From Kolteria novifilia (GTDB taxonomy: Bacteria; Planctomycetota; Planctomycetia; Kolteriales; Kolteriaceae): a DNA stretch of 64,000 bases. Position 1 is the stretch's first letter. Each line of letters starts with the position of its first letter. The notes beneath the pieces are model-generated. The model made no database searches, was not told the DNA's origin, and was given only the letters and a program-made list of their open reading frames with translations. The stretch spans positions 3,224,001-3,288,000 of the forward strand of contig CP036279.1 of NCBI GenBank assembly GCA_007748055.1, given 5' to 3'. The position numbers and the translations under genes are program-made. Below are positions 27,083 to 37,169 of this stretch, piece by piece.

Positions 27083-30000
27083 ATGCTATCGGGTGGTTGC
27101 TGCTCCCTACTCATCGTGTTGCTCGCAGCACAGCCGGACCCGTCCGCGCCGGAAGAGTGGGCAATTTGGAAAGGGGTGGTCGGTCCCAAGGCGGTGGCGC
27201 CAGCTCCAACGTCCGACGACCCAACGAAGAACCATCGCCGCGCCGGCAAACTGGGGCCTCTGTGGGGCAAGGAGAAAACGCCTCAGCAGAAGGAGGGGAT
27301 TGCCTCGAAGTGGTTGACGCCGCCGATCCTCGGTGGTCAACCGCAAGCAGCCCCCAACAAGACCACGACACCGGCCACTTCAGCGACGGCCACCGCGAGC
27401 ACGAGCGGGAATCCAGTCCCATCGAACCCTTCGAGTGAGTCTTCCAACGACGCCTCGGCGAAGAAACGAGCCTGGTTGGTCAGCGGTCCGTTGTTCCAGT
27501 CAGGTCCCGCGGGACGGGGCTCGTCAACAACGACATCGCGCAAGGAACAGCCAGCGTCGCTCGCGACGTCGAAAGGCAGGGGCGTCGAGCAAGTCGCCAC
27601 TCTTCCCGAAGGTCGCGCGGCCTCGACCAACGCGGGAGGGTCGTCCGCTTCGACGCCGTTGTCGTGGACTGTCCGCAAACCACCTCCTCCAAGGCCTCTT
27701 CCCATCGACACGAAGAAGGTGACGTCCGCCACGGAGAGTTCCGACGATGTCGTCATTCCCGAGTTGCCTCCGGAAGTGACGCCGACTGGTCCCGCCCTCG
27801 TGCCTTCCCAGGCCACCAAGACTGGGAAGCAACCGTCCGCAGCCGATTCCGAGGCGCTTGCGCCCACTGGAAGTGATGCCGACTCTCAACGAGTTCCATC
27901 GACGCCGGAGGGCGAGGAGGAACTCGCGGAGAACATGCGTGACGAGGCATCGCGGTTGTTGTTCAGCCAGCAAGCGACTCCGGTCCAAAGTTTGCCGCCG
28001 ATCGACGCGCCGGCAAACGAGAAGGCGATCGAAACCGCCGAGCGTGGTGGGGACGATAGGATACGCTTCGCTCAAAGCACCACCTTGTTCGGCCCCGAGG
28101 AGACGAGTCGCAACAATCGGCAAGAGTTTCGCGCGAAGACGGGCCCGTCGCCGTCCGAGTCACGATCGCGCAATCCCGTGGTCGGGCCGATGCCTGGAGC
28201 CCAGCCGAAGAGAACGATCGCTCCGGCTCCGGCCGAGACAGGAGGCGACGAGGGGCAGATCACCGAGCGTTCGCTGTTGCTGCAGGCGGCACGCAACGCC
28301 GTCGCCTTGGGCGATTTTGACATCGCGGTTCGTCGCTATGAGTCCCTCCTGCAACGCGACTCGTCGGATGTGCAAGTGCGCCGCGAGTTCGCGGGGGTCT
28401 TGCTACGAATCTCGCGACTCGACGAGGCCGCGCGACAGTACCGCATGTTGCTCGAGGCCGATCCCAACGACATCGATGCGATCTTCGGTCTCGCGATCAT
28501 CAGGGTCGACGAGCGCGACTACGCCGGCGCCGAGCCCCTGTTGCGACGAGTCCTCGCGGAGAACGCCAACAACAAGCGGGCGGCGATCCTGCTCGCGCTG
28601 ACGTATACGTTTCGAGGCCAGATCGCCTTGGCGGAGCAACTCTACCGCCAATACTTGAGCAGCTACGCACCGGACACGACGCAGGGAAGGCTCGATCTAG
28701 GCAAGCTCTTTCTCGAAATTGGGCGTCCGCGGGATGCGATCTCCACCCTCCAGCCCGTGCTCGAGGAAGGGGAACGCAAGGCGGAAGTCCTCTCGCTTCT
28801 CATCCGAAGCTACGCCTTGGCGACCGAATGGACCAGTGCTCGTGAGTCGATCCTTCAACTGGGGAACCTCCCCAACAACTTTGATCGCTGGCGTCTCGAA
28901 CTCGGCAGCGAGTTGTTCAACAAGGGCTACTACACGTTGGCCTTGGCGGTCTATGCACAAGTATTGAATCACGATCCTTCCAATAGCGCCGCGGTGCTCG
29001 GAGCGGCCCGCTGCCAGACGCAGCTCTTCGCTCCCGCCGCCGCGATGGGCCTGCTCAACGAGCCGGCCGCGAAGAACGCGCCGTTGTCGGAATACATGCG
29101 TGCGCTTGCCGAATACCACACGATGATGGGAGAGTATGCCGACGCCAAGCTTCTCTATCGGCGCATCCTCGATGCGGAGCCGAGCAACGACTTGGTTCGG
29201 ATGGATCTCGCGTCGCTCTTCAGCATCGATAGCCAGAACCTGCGTGCCAAAGGGGAGTACTCGAAGATTCCCGGCGACAGCGTTGTCGCCTTCGAGGCGA
29301 AGTTGGGGGTGGCTCGCGAACTGCGGCAACTCCGGTACTTCCAAGAGGCCATCGTCATCTGTCGCGAAGCGATTGCCGAGCGTCCGCGCAACGCGCAGCC
29401 GGTCGTTCTGCTCGCGAAGCTGCTCATCGATGTGAAGCAGCCTGACGCGGCGATTGTCGCGTGCCGCAAGTACCTGGCCGGACATCCGCCGGCGGGGCAG
29501 GGCACGGTCGATGTCGCGGTGGCCCTTGGGCAGGCTCATTTGGCCGGCGGCGACGCCTTGGCGGCGAGTGTGGAGTTCGAACGAGCTTTGATGACCTCCG
29601 GTGGTCGCTCGGCCGAGGCTTACCAGGGCCTTTGGACCGCTCGCGAAGTGTTGGGCGAGGTGCCTCCGCCGCTCGACGGCCGCTGCGGTCCGGTCGAAGA
29701 GGGACTGCGCTTTCGCATGCTCTTGGCGGATGCCTTTCTGACGTACAACCAATGGAATCCGACGATCGAAACCATGGAGGCGGTGCTCCAGTTCGAGCCG
29801 GGACTCGTCCCCGCCCTCAATCGACTCGCCGACGCGCAAGCGGGAACGGCGTTCGAGGTCTACCAGAAGGAGGCGATCGCCAATTACCAGCAAGCGTTGG
29901 CCTCGTCGCACACGAACGTGCGGGCGCGGCTGGGACTGGCTCGGAACCTCGCCGACCTCGACGACTATGAGAGTTCGATCAGGGAGTACGATCTTCTCGT

Positions 30001-31489
30001 TTCGATTGACAGCGACAACTTCATCATCAAACGCGAGCGAGCACGGGTCCTGTTCCAGCAAGGGGGATGGGAAGAAGCCGGGTACGCCTACCATCAGCTA
30101 CAAGTGCCGTCGGCGGATCAGATCCTCAAAGACAAGCTGAGCGCCTACCTGCACGAGACCGGAGCTTCCTGTCCGTCGATCGAGATGGTGCTGCACTCGA
30201 ACCTACACGGATCGCATCTCGCCAACGAGATCGGTCACGCCGCTCACGGATGTCAGTGCCGCGACCCCAGGGCGATCGAACGGTTGCTCGTCGACTACGA
30301 GGTGACCGCCGCCGAACAGACCGCCGCTTCACTGGAAGGGGACGCGAAGTCGAAACGCTACTGGCGCAACGAGCAGGCCATTCCCTTGCTCGAGTCGCTC
30401 GAGGCGTTCGAGCCTTCCAACGAGGAAGCCTACTTTGACCTCGGACAGACGTTCGCCGAGCTCAAGTGGACACGCGACGCCATCGACCAGTATGGCAAAC
30501 TCCTCGAGATCAACCCGAACCACCAGGCGGCGTCCACCGCCATTCAGCGGAGCAGCTTGGAACTCAACCCCCGGTTACTCCCGTCCTTTCGCTACTTCAA
30601 TCAGCGGGGACGTGACGGTCTGGCCCAGATCCAGCGGTTCCATTGGAACCTCGCCGGGCAGCTTCCGGTCGCCGACCAGAACGAGTATGTCGGGTTCCTC
30701 TACTCGTCGGTCCTCTATGTTCCCACCGACGATCGTTCCCTACAGGGCAACATCTTCTCGATCCAGGGCCAGAAGCGGGTCTTTCATCGGGACTTTCTGC
30801 TCTACGGCATCTTGAACTACGAGGAATACGCCGATCGCATCGAGGATCGGCCAACCTTCGACATCGGCTTCAACTGGAGAAACTGCGACTTCCTCCAGAC
30901 GGGACTCTCGCTCTACCTGGAGAATGTCGTCGAGAACGGGGAGTCGCTGCGGCAAGACATCTATCGTGGTGGCGTGCGGATGTGGGGCAACATCAAGCCG
31001 TTGCATCGCTGGGATGCGGGCGGGATGTACGATGTCGGCGTCTACTCCGACAACAACACGCGCCACGGGTTCAACTTGTACACCAACTATTTGGTTTGCT
31101 TGCCGCCGCGAAGCTTGAAGCTGGGACTCAGCGTCGACTTCTTCGGCTACACCGAGCAGACGATCTTCGGCCCCGATCCGAACAATGTCGTCCTGGGCGC
31201 GATTCATCCCTACTTCTCGCCGTCAGGCTATGCGTGGTTCACGACGCTGATGGAATGGAAGCAGTGGCTAAGCGACGAGTGGTATACCGGGGCGACCGAG
31301 ACGTGGTACTCGCTGAGACTCGCTCCCCGCGTCGATACGCAGACGGTCTTCTTCGCCGACTTCGGGGCGGTATTCCACCACGACTTCTCGCCGGCGCTGA
31401 GTTTTCAGATGGAAGCGGGACTGCTCGGCTCTCGAGACTACAACGTCGCCACTTCCAGTTTCTACCTCATTTATCGTAGCCCGTTGTGA
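27083..31489 (+). CDS. Large exported TPR protein with C-terminal outer-membrane barrel-like domain (BcsC-like)
   Basis: 1468 aa from ATG 27083, which has AGGAG nine bases upstream; a TTG at 27014 would lengthen it by 23 residues. A short signal-like segment (CCSLLIVLLAAQP) is followed by about 370 residues of Pro/Ser/Thr-rich, probably disordered sequence, then many TPR units (about 405-1165, e.g. AVALGDFDIAVRRYESLLQ). The last 300 residues alternate polar and hydrophobic positions with many aromatics and end YNVATSSFYLIYRSPL, like a beta-barrel closing strand. This layout mirrors BcsC/AlgK-AlgE-type exporters of polysaccharide. The gene converges on the cellulose-synthase-like gene, overlapping it by 23 bases, so the two likely serve one exopolysaccharide. 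The barrel is a prediction by eye. Confidence 0.82.
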   Translation: MLSGGCCSLLIVLLAAQPDPSAPEEWAIWKGVVGPKAVAPAPTSDDPTKNHRRAGKLGPLWGKEKTPQQKEGIASKWLTPPILGGQPQAAPNKTTTPATSATATASTSGNPVPSNPSSESSNDASAKKRAWLVSGPLFQSGPAGRGSSTTTSRKEQPASLATSKGRGVEQVATLPEGRAASTNAGGSSASTPLSWTVRKPPPPRPLPIDTKKVTSATESSDDVVIPELPPEVTPTGPALVPSQATKTGKQPSAADSEALAPTGSDADSQRVPSTPEGEEELAENMRDEASRLLFSQQATPVQSLPPIDAPANEKAIETAERGGDDRIRFAQSTTLFGPEETSRNNRQEFRAKTGPSPSESRSRNPVVGPMPGAQPKRTIAPAPAETGGDEGQITERSLLLQAARNAVALGDFDIAVRRYESLLQRDSSDVQVRREFAGVLLRISRLDEAARQYRMLLEADPNDIDAIFGLAIIRVDERDYAGAEPLLRRVLAENANNKRAAILLALTYTFRGQIALAEQLYRQYLSSYAPDTTQGRLDLGKLFLEIGRPRDAISTLQPVLEEGERKAEVLSLLIRSYALATEWTSARESILQLGNLPNNFDRWRLELGSELFNKGYYTLALAVYAQVLNHDPSNSAAVLGAARCQTQLFAPAAAMGLLNEPAAKNAPLSEYMRALAEYHTMMGEYADAKLLYRRILDAEPSNDLVRMDLASLFSIDSQNLRAKGEYSKIPGDSVVAFEAKLGVARELRQLRYFQEAIVICREAIAERPRNAQPVVLLAKLLIDVKQPDAAIVACRKYLAGHPPAGQGTVDVAVALGQAHLAGGDALAASVEFERALMTSGGRSAEAYQGLWTAREVLGEVPPPLDGRCGPVEEGLRFRMLLADAFLTYNQWNPTIETMEAVLQFEPGLVPALNRLADAQAGTAFEVYQKEAIANYQQALASSHTNVRARLGLARNLADLDDYESSIREYDLLVSIDSDNFIIKRERARVLFQQGGWEEAGYAYHQLQVPSADQILKDKLSAYLHETGASCPSIEMVLHSNLHGSHLANEIGHAAHGCQCRDPRAIERLLVDYEVTAAEQTAASLEGDAKSKRYWRNEQAIPLLESLEAFEPSNEEAYFDLGQTFAELKWTRDAIDQYGKLLEINPNHQAASTAIQRSSLELNPRLLPSFRYFNQRGRDGLAQIQRFHWNLAGQLPVADQNEYVGFLYSSVLYVPTDDRSLQGNIFSIQGQKRVFHRDFLLYGILNYEEYADRIEDRPTFDIGFNWRNCDFLQTGLSLYLENVVENGESLRQDIYRGGVRMWGNIKPLHRWDAGGMYDVGVYSDNNTRHGFNLYTNYLVCLPPRSLKLGLSVDFFGYTEQTIFGPDPNNVVLGAIHPYFSPSGYAWFTTLMEWKQWLSDEWYTGATETWYSLRLAPRVDTQTVFFADFGAVFHHDFSPALSFQMEAGLLGSRDYNVATSSFYLIYRSPL

Positions 31490-34400
31490 GAGCCGAAGAC
31501 CATCCGATCGATCGGGTGACGGATCGTCTGGGAGAGGACGTGGTTTTCATGATCTTCGTCCCGTCGAGCGGGCGGGGGGACTCGGTGGACGACGTCTTAA
31601 GTAGGATCGAATACTGCTCGTCCGCCGCCTTGAAGTCGCCGATGTCGTGAAGCAGGTTCGCGTACTGCAACCGGAGGTCGCGGTCGTTGGGGTCGACCTG
31701 AAGGGCGCGTTCGCACAGCTTCGCGCTGAGCGGCTTGAGTTTCAGTCGTTGGAGCACCCAGGCGAGCCGGGCGAGTTCCGTGGCGGTGACCTTCGGATCG
31801 TTGAGCATCTGATCGGCGAGCTTGACCGCGAGGACCTCGGTTCCCGGAGAGAGACGTTCCGCGCTGGCGGCGGCGTCGACAAAGCCCGACCAGAGCCGCT
31901 CGTCGTTGAAGTCGCGCTCCAGCAGCGTGATGTATTCAGTGAGGGCTCGCGAATACTCCTTCGACCAGAGCTGTAACTCCGCCAGTCGGGTTCGGAGCGA
32001 CCGATTGTCCGGATCGCGTGAAAGCAACTCCCTCAGTCGCTGTCCAGCTTCGGCGTACTTTCCATCCCACATCAGGACGTCGATCATCTTCTTGCGAACG
32101 TCCAAGTTGTCGGGGTCCGCCTTGAGAATGGCCTCGTACTGATCCGCGGCGGCGTTGTAGCGGCCCGCTTCGGTATAGATCGTGGCGAGTTTCTCGCGGT
32201 CATCGAGCGTGAGGGTCTCATTTCGAAAGAGATCCGCCGCCTGCTGATACTGATGTGATTGCATGAGCACGCCCGCGTATTCCCGGCGAACCTCGGGAGA
32301 CATCTCGACCGGCAACTCGGCCAAACGCTTGAAGAGCCGTGTTCCCAGGACGAGTTGTCCTCGGTTGACCGCGTGTCTGGCGGCGGAAAGCAGGACCGAA
32401 TAGCGCTGTTTGCTGGAGATCCCCGACTCGTCGAGGTGATCGACCAGCCAGTGATACTGCGCCGAGGCCGCCGCCGCTTGGTTGACGTTCTCGAGTTGTG
32501 AGGCGAGGAAGAGTCGCCGCTCGAAGTCGTCGGGGACGCGTTCGCAGATCTCGTGCGCGATCCGCAGCGACTTGGTCTTGTCCCCCGACTCCTGCAGAAC
32601 CTGTTCCAGCAGGAGGAGTTCGTCGATGCTCGCGGTCGGACTGGAGAGCATGCTGCGATAGACCGAATCGAGTTCGCCCTCCTCGTTCTTGGGGAGCCGC
32701 TTCTCCGCGATCGCTTCCCGTAGAAAGATGCCGTCCCGATTGGCGAAGCGGAACAGTCCGTACTCGAGCGGGATGGCGATCGCCAAGAGCGCGAGCGAAA
32801 GGATAATGGGGCGGAACGTCGTCTCTTGCGGAGGTGGCGAGGAGGGCGTCAACGCCTCGAGCATCGGCTCGCGCTGGGCCGGCAAGAGCATCCGGGCCAA
32901 CGTCGCCCGACCGTCCTTCTCGAACTCCTCGAATCGGAGCACCACGTCGCACAAGTCGTTGGTGGGCGAAGTGACGCCCGAAACCCGAATGACCTGCGCC
33001 TTGCCGGAGATGTCGCCGACCGGCGTCGGGAAGTGATAACGCAGCGACGAGTTCTGGGCGACGCTGTGGGCGACTTCCGTGCGACAGGCTTCGTTGCTGA
33101 TGTCCTTGGTGATCGTCGGATGCAGCACATCGGGGTTGCCGTTTTGGACCAGCAGGGGAAGCCGTAGCGGGTAGCGTTTGCTCTGGCGTTTCCAGCTTCG
33201 CGTCATCCAGTCGCGAACGCGCTGGAAGGGGGTGCGATGCTGGTCGAATTTCTGGTAGGTGGCCGGGACGGCGTACTCGATCGCCATCAGGCTCAGCTCG
33301 TCGGCCTGCTCCGTCGTGACATCGAGAAACTGGACCCCGTAGCGGTAGCAGTTGGCCTTCTCGCCAACGCCTGGGACCTTGTGGCGAACTTCCGCGCGAC
33401 AGGTCACGCTCTTGCCAGCGCCGTTGATCGTGACCTCACCCACCGCATGGATCGGTAGGGTCTGGTAGGAAACGAGTCGTGAACCACCCTCGTTGAGGTC
33501 GGCAGTGACGCCGTAGCCGTGGACATCGTTGCCTTCCTCATCTCGAAAGCGATAGCTGACGGGAAAGACGGCATGGTGTCGGTAGGAGTAGCGACGGTTC
33601 TCCTTCCGGTAGGCTTTGCGGAGGAAGCGCAAGTCCAGCAGCAGGTGGAAGACGACCAGACCACCCGCGACGCTCTCGGCGATCGCATCGGGAGTCAGGC
33701 CGTAGAGGAGCCGAAATCCGGCCCACACCAACGACGAGATCGCCAACACCATCAGGGCCAGTTGGGCCGAGACCATCGGCCAGATACTCTTGGACTGCCG
33801 CCCCCGTTTCTTCGTCACCACGAACTTTTGGCGACGACGCCCGAAAATCGCGCGGAAGATGGCGCGCAGTTGAGTGTAGAAGTTCGCCATGTTCGTCCGC
33901 TCAATCTCGATGATCGAACCGTAGCGGCCGCTGACGACACGCAACGCGAGAGATGTCGAGACCAAGTAGGTCACGATCATCGCGAGCAGTGTCCAAGTGA
34001 AGTGCTCCACGGGCGAGATGTCCGTGAAGAGGACGAGAATCGGGGTGATATAGAGTAGGAAGCTCGGTAGTCCGATCGTCCAGCCGAAGATCGAGGAGAA
34101 GTACGAGAGTCGCTGGCCCAGCTTCAACCCACGAATCGTGAGTGGGTTGTCGTACGCGAGAATACTGAGGTTGCCCTCTCCCCAGCGCAGGCGTTGGGAG
34201 TTGAAGGTCGTGATGTCCTCCGCGGCCAACCCGGCGACCAGACGCTCGTTGACGTACAGGGAGCTCCATCCCCGGCTGACGATGCGGATCGCGGTGTGCA
34301 AGTCCTCGGTGATCGTTTCGGTGGCGATGAACCCCGCGTCCTCAAGTGCCTTGCGTCGGAAGATCGCGGCACTGCCGGCGAAGACGACGGCGTTCCAGAA

Positions 34401-35075
34401 ATTCTTGCCAAGCTGGATGACGTGGAAGAAGAGTTCGCTGTCGTCCCAGTACTTTCCTTTGTTGAGGTCGGTGTTCGCTTGGAAGGATTCGATGTTGTAG
34501 AAGACGTGGGGGGATTGAACGAAACCGAGCTTCGGATCGCGAAAGTACCCGAGCAGGCGTTCGAGGAACGTCGCTTGGGGGACGTGGTCGGCATCCAGAA
34601 TCACCACGTATTCCCCATCCGTCTTCGAGAGGGCGTGATTCAGGTTTCCGGCTTTGGCATGATTGTTGTCGGGTCGGGTCATGTACTCGACGCCCAGTTC
34701 CCGCGCCAGCTCCGCGACCTCTTCGCGGCGCCCGTCATCGAGCACATAGGTGCGATGAGGGTACCGCATGCGTTTGCACGCGATCAACGTGGTTCTCAGG
34801 AGCCGTGTGTCTTCGTTGTAGGTCGGAACGAAAACATCGACGGTCCAGCCCTCGGGTGGTGGTTCGAAGGGCGGAGGTTGTTTGAGGAACCAAACCTGGT
34901 GAAAGTAGAGCCATAGCAGCAGACAGCAATGGAACTCGGCGATCCAGAGCAGCCACGAGGCAAAGATCGAGTACGGCGTCTCCAGGTTGAAGGTAAACGC
35001 AATGCGATAGATCAAGTACGACGCGGAGATCACCGCGGACAAGATCATCACGAGTTGGCGTAGGTAGACTCTCAT
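31467..35075 (-). CDS. Cellulose-synthase-like glycosyltransferase 2 with two PilZ-like regions and C-terminal TPR domain
   Basis: A 1202-aa inner-membrane processive glycosyltransferase. Two N-terminal helices precede the GT-A domain with the BcsA signature D,D,D,QxxRW: D113-D114 (VLDDGRR), D161/D163 (ILDADH), TED at 256-258 and QRLRW at 294-298. Further helices follow (about 330-480), then a PilZ-like domain (about 490-600; RRYSYR, DLNEGG) and a second weaker one (about 640-745; KRYPLR, KDIS). A helix at about 785-805 leads to a TPR region (860-1170). PilZ implies c-di-GMP control, though the first motif has N for the usual S of DxSxxG. Fusing synthase with BcsC-like TPRs in one chain is unusual. 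The product may be beta-1,4-glucan or another beta-glycan. Confidence 0.88.
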   Translation of the reverse strand: MRVYLRQLVMILSAVISASYLIYRIAFTFNLETPYSIFASWLLWIAEFHCCLLLWLYFHQVWFLKQPPPFEPPPEGWTVDVFVPTYNEDTRLLRTTLIACKRMRYPHRTYVLDDGRREEVAELARELGVEYMTRPDNNHAKAGNLNHALSKTDGEYVVILDADHVPQATFLERLLGYFRDPKLGFVQSPHVFYNIESFQANTDLNKGKYWDDSELFFHVIQLGKNFWNAVVFAGSAAIFRRKALEDAGFIATETITEDLHTAIRIVSRGWSSLYVNERLVAGLAAEDITTFNSQRLRWGEGNLSILAYDNPLTIRGLKLGQRLSYFSSIFGWTIGLPSFLLYITPILVLFTDISPVEHFTWTLLAMIVTYLVSTSLALRVVSGRYGSIIEIERTNMANFYTQLRAIFRAIFGRRRQKFVVTKKRGRQSKSIWPMVSAQLALMVLAISSLVWAGFRLLYGLTPDAIAESVAGGLVVFHLLLDLRFLRKAYRKENRRYSYRHHAVFPVSYRFRDEEGNDVHGYGVTADLNEGGSRLVSYQTLPIHAVGEVTINGAGKSVTCRAEVRHKVPGVGEKANCYRYGVQFLDVTTEQADELSLMAIEYAVPATYQKFDQHRTPFQRVRDWMTRSWKRQSKRYPLRLPLLVQNGNPDVLHPTITKDISNEACRTEVAHSVAQNSSLRYHFPTPVGDISGKAQVIRVSGVTSPTNDLCDVVLRFEEFEKDGRATLARMLLPAQREPMLEALTPSSPPPQETTFRPIILSLALLAIAIPLEYGLFRFANRDGIFLREAIAEKRLPKNEEGELDSVYRSMLSSPTASIDELLLLEQVLQESGDKTKSLRIAHEICERVPDDFERRLFLASQLENVNQAAAASAQYHWLVDHLDESGISSKQRYSVLLSAARHAVNRGQLVLGTRLFKRLAELPVEMSPEVRREYAGVLMQSHQYQQAADLFRNETLTLDDREKLATIYTEAGRYNAAADQYEAILKADPDNLDVRKKMIDVLMWDGKYAEAGQRLRELLSRDPDNRSLRTRLAELQLWSKEYSRALTEYITLLERDFNDERLWSGFVDAAASAERLSPGTEVLAVKLADQMLNDPKVTATELARLAWVLQRLKLKPLSAKLCERALQVDPNDRDLRLQYANLLHDIGDFKAADEQYSILLKTSSTESPRPLDGTKIMKTTSSPRRSVTRSIGWSSALTTGYDK

Positions 35076-35307
35076 TGTTGGATCGTCTCATCCAGCCAGT
35101 TTAGCTAGGTTTTGTTCGTGACTCAATGAATACAGGATTCGTTGCAGTGGCTTGCAGGCGACTGCGTCAAAACGGAGGTGCTAGAGTCAGTCGATTTGTC
35201 TGGGTGCTCTAACTCCATGATGACTGTAACGTGTACTATTCTAGCACTTGACGAACATTCCGTTAAGGGGATTAGGCGAATTGCGTCAGAATAGGGACTC
35301 TATCGAG

Positions 35308-37152
35308 ATGATCATGAGGGTAATCCCGAATCGCTCTGTCAGGATTCTGACCATCGTAGGGGTTGTTTTACTCGCCCTGAATCCGCTGGTGGTGGAACGA
35401 GCTTCTTTCGGGTCTTCCAGCAATAACGGATTCTCCCTATTGTCGGGGGCGGACGTTTCTCATTTCGCTTTTCTTGCGACGATGAATCATCGAAGTATAG
35501 GTGAAGCGTCCGTTTTTGCCGTCACCGATCAACCCTTTTCCGTAGCCCGTCGGGTCAGGACTCTTGGTGCTGTCGAACAACCTTGGGCCGTGCAACTCAT
35601 CGAAAAGACCGCGAAGCCACTGCGCAAGGGGGACGTTTGCCTCCTCTCCTTCTGGGCTAGAAGGGCTCCAGGACTTGGTGAAAAAGGCGCAGGAAAGGTC
35701 GCGGTTTACCTCCAAAAAGCATCGCCCAACTACAACAAGATGATTGATGTCGTCGTTCGACTCGACGAGCAATGGCGGCGGTTCGATGTTCCGTTCGTCG
35801 CCGACGAAACCTACCCCACGGCTGCCGCCGAGCTTGGCATCGGATTCGGGTTCGGTCCGCAAGTTGTTGACGTCGCCGACGTCAACGTGACCAATTTTCG
35901 CCAAGGGGTAGCGATCGATTCGCTCCCTCGCACGCCGTTCACCTATCCAGGGATGGAGCAACAGGCCCAATGGCGGCGGCAGGCCAACGAGCGAATTGAG
36001 CGGATCCGCAAGAGTGAGCTAGTCGTCGAAGTGCTCGACAAGGTTGGCAACCCGGTGCCCGATGCGCAGGTCTCATTGGCTCAGACGAGCCATTTCTTCC
36101 CCTTCGGAACCGCCGTCGAAGCCAGCCGGCTCCTCGCCCAAGACGAGACGAGTCGTCGCTACCAGCAGGAACTGGTCCGTTTGTTCAATCGCGCGACCCC
36201 GGAGAATGAGCTGAAGTGGATGGCGGTGTCTGGTGCTTGGGGACCATTCGACCGGAACGCGGTCATTCGCTGCCTCGAATGGTTGAAGAATCGGGGAATC
36301 TCGATTCGAGGACACAACCTCGTCTGGCCCCGGCGAGACAGCTTGCCGCCGCCGGTCCTCAATCTGCTCGGGAGACCCGAGTTGCTCCAGCGAATGATTG
36401 ACAAGCACATCAACGAGATGGGAGCGCTGACCACGCCCTACGTCACCGAATGGGATGTCCTCAACGAGCCGGTTGGCAATCCGCTGCTTGTCGAGGCCCT
36501 CGGGGAGGAGGCGATGGTCAACTGGTTCAAGACCGCGCGTGGGGCTCTGCCCAAGAGCTGTCGGCTCATGGTGAACCAAGACGGGATCCTCACCTCCGGC
36601 GGTCCCAGCGACACCAAGCGGCAGCAGGAGTTTCAATCGCTGATCGCTTACTTGATCGGGAAGGGGGCACCGCTGGAGGGAGTTGGGCTCGAAAGCCACT
36701 TTGGCTACGACGTGACCCCTCCTGAAGATCTCCTCACCATCCTCGACAAGCTCGCCGACTTCGGGCTCCCGCTCGAGGTGACGGAGTTCACGCTCAACGT
36801 CACCGACGAGAAGTTTCAAGCGGCCTACACGCGCGATTTCCTCACCGCGTGCTTTAGCCATCCCGCCGTGTCCGGCATCGTTCTGTGGGGATTCTGGCAA
36901 GGTAACATGTTCGAACCGAACGCGGCTCTCTACAGGACCGATTGGACCCTCAAGCCCAATGGTCAGGTGGTGCGCGATTTGCTGCTGCGACAGTGGCGGA
37001 CCGAGACTTCGGGGAAGACCGACGCGAGCGGACAACTCACGATTCGCGGGTTTAGGGGCGACTACAACCTCACCGCGGCGAAGGATGGAAAGCGCGCGGG
37101 CGTCGTGACGTCACTAACGACCGACTCGACCGTCAAGCTCGTGCTCGAGTGA
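35308..37152 (+). CDS. Exported GH10 endo-1,4-beta-xylanase-like protein with N-terminal carbohydrate-binding module
   Basis: A 614-aa protein. A signal peptide or anchor (SVRILTIVGVVLLALNPLVV) is followed by a CBM4/9-like beta-sandwich (about 45-190), a linker, a beta-strand insert (VVEVLDKVGNPVPDAQVSL) and a GH10 TIM barrel (about 250-565). The acid/base is E387 in WDVLNEP and the nucleophile E493 in EVTEF; NELKW and RGHNLVW are typical. The C-terminal tail (GQLTIRGFRGDYNLTA) looks like a small beta-domain. GH10 enzymes cut xylan and some beta-glucans. It is divergent from the glycosyltransferase gene, so it could trim that polymer as BcsZ does for cellulose, or be catabolic with the sulfatase and pectate lyase. 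ATG 35308 or 35314. Confidence 0.9.
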   Translation: MIMRVIPNRSVRILTIVGVVLLALNPLVVERASFGSSSNNGFSLLSGADVSHFAFLATMNHRSIGEASVFAVTDQPFSVARRVRTLGAVEQPWAVQLIEKTAKPLRKGDVCLLSFWARRAPGLGEKGAGKVAVYLQKASPNYNKMIDVVVRLDEQWRRFDVPFVADETYPTAAAELGIGFGFGPQVVDVADVNVTNFRQGVAIDSLPRTPFTYPGMEQQAQWRRQANERIERIRKSELVVEVLDKVGNPVPDAQVSLAQTSHFFPFGTAVEASRLLAQDETSRRYQQELVRLFNRATPENELKWMAVSGAWGPFDRNAVIRCLEWLKNRGISIRGHNLVWPRRDSLPPPVLNLLGRPELLQRMIDKHINEMGALTTPYVTEWDVLNEPVGNPLLVEALGEEAMVNWFKTARGALPKSCRLMVNQDGILTSGGPSDTKRQQEFQSLIAYLIGKGAPLEGVGLESHFGYDVTPPEDLLTILDKLADFGLPLEVTEFTLNVTDEKFQAAYTRDFLTACFSHPAVSGIVLWGFWQGNMFEPNAALYRTDWTLKPNGQVVRDLLLRQWRTETSGKTDASGQLTIRGFRGDYNLTAAKDGKRAGVVTSLTTDSTVKLVLE

Positions 37153-37169
37153 GGTCGATTCGGCGGACC

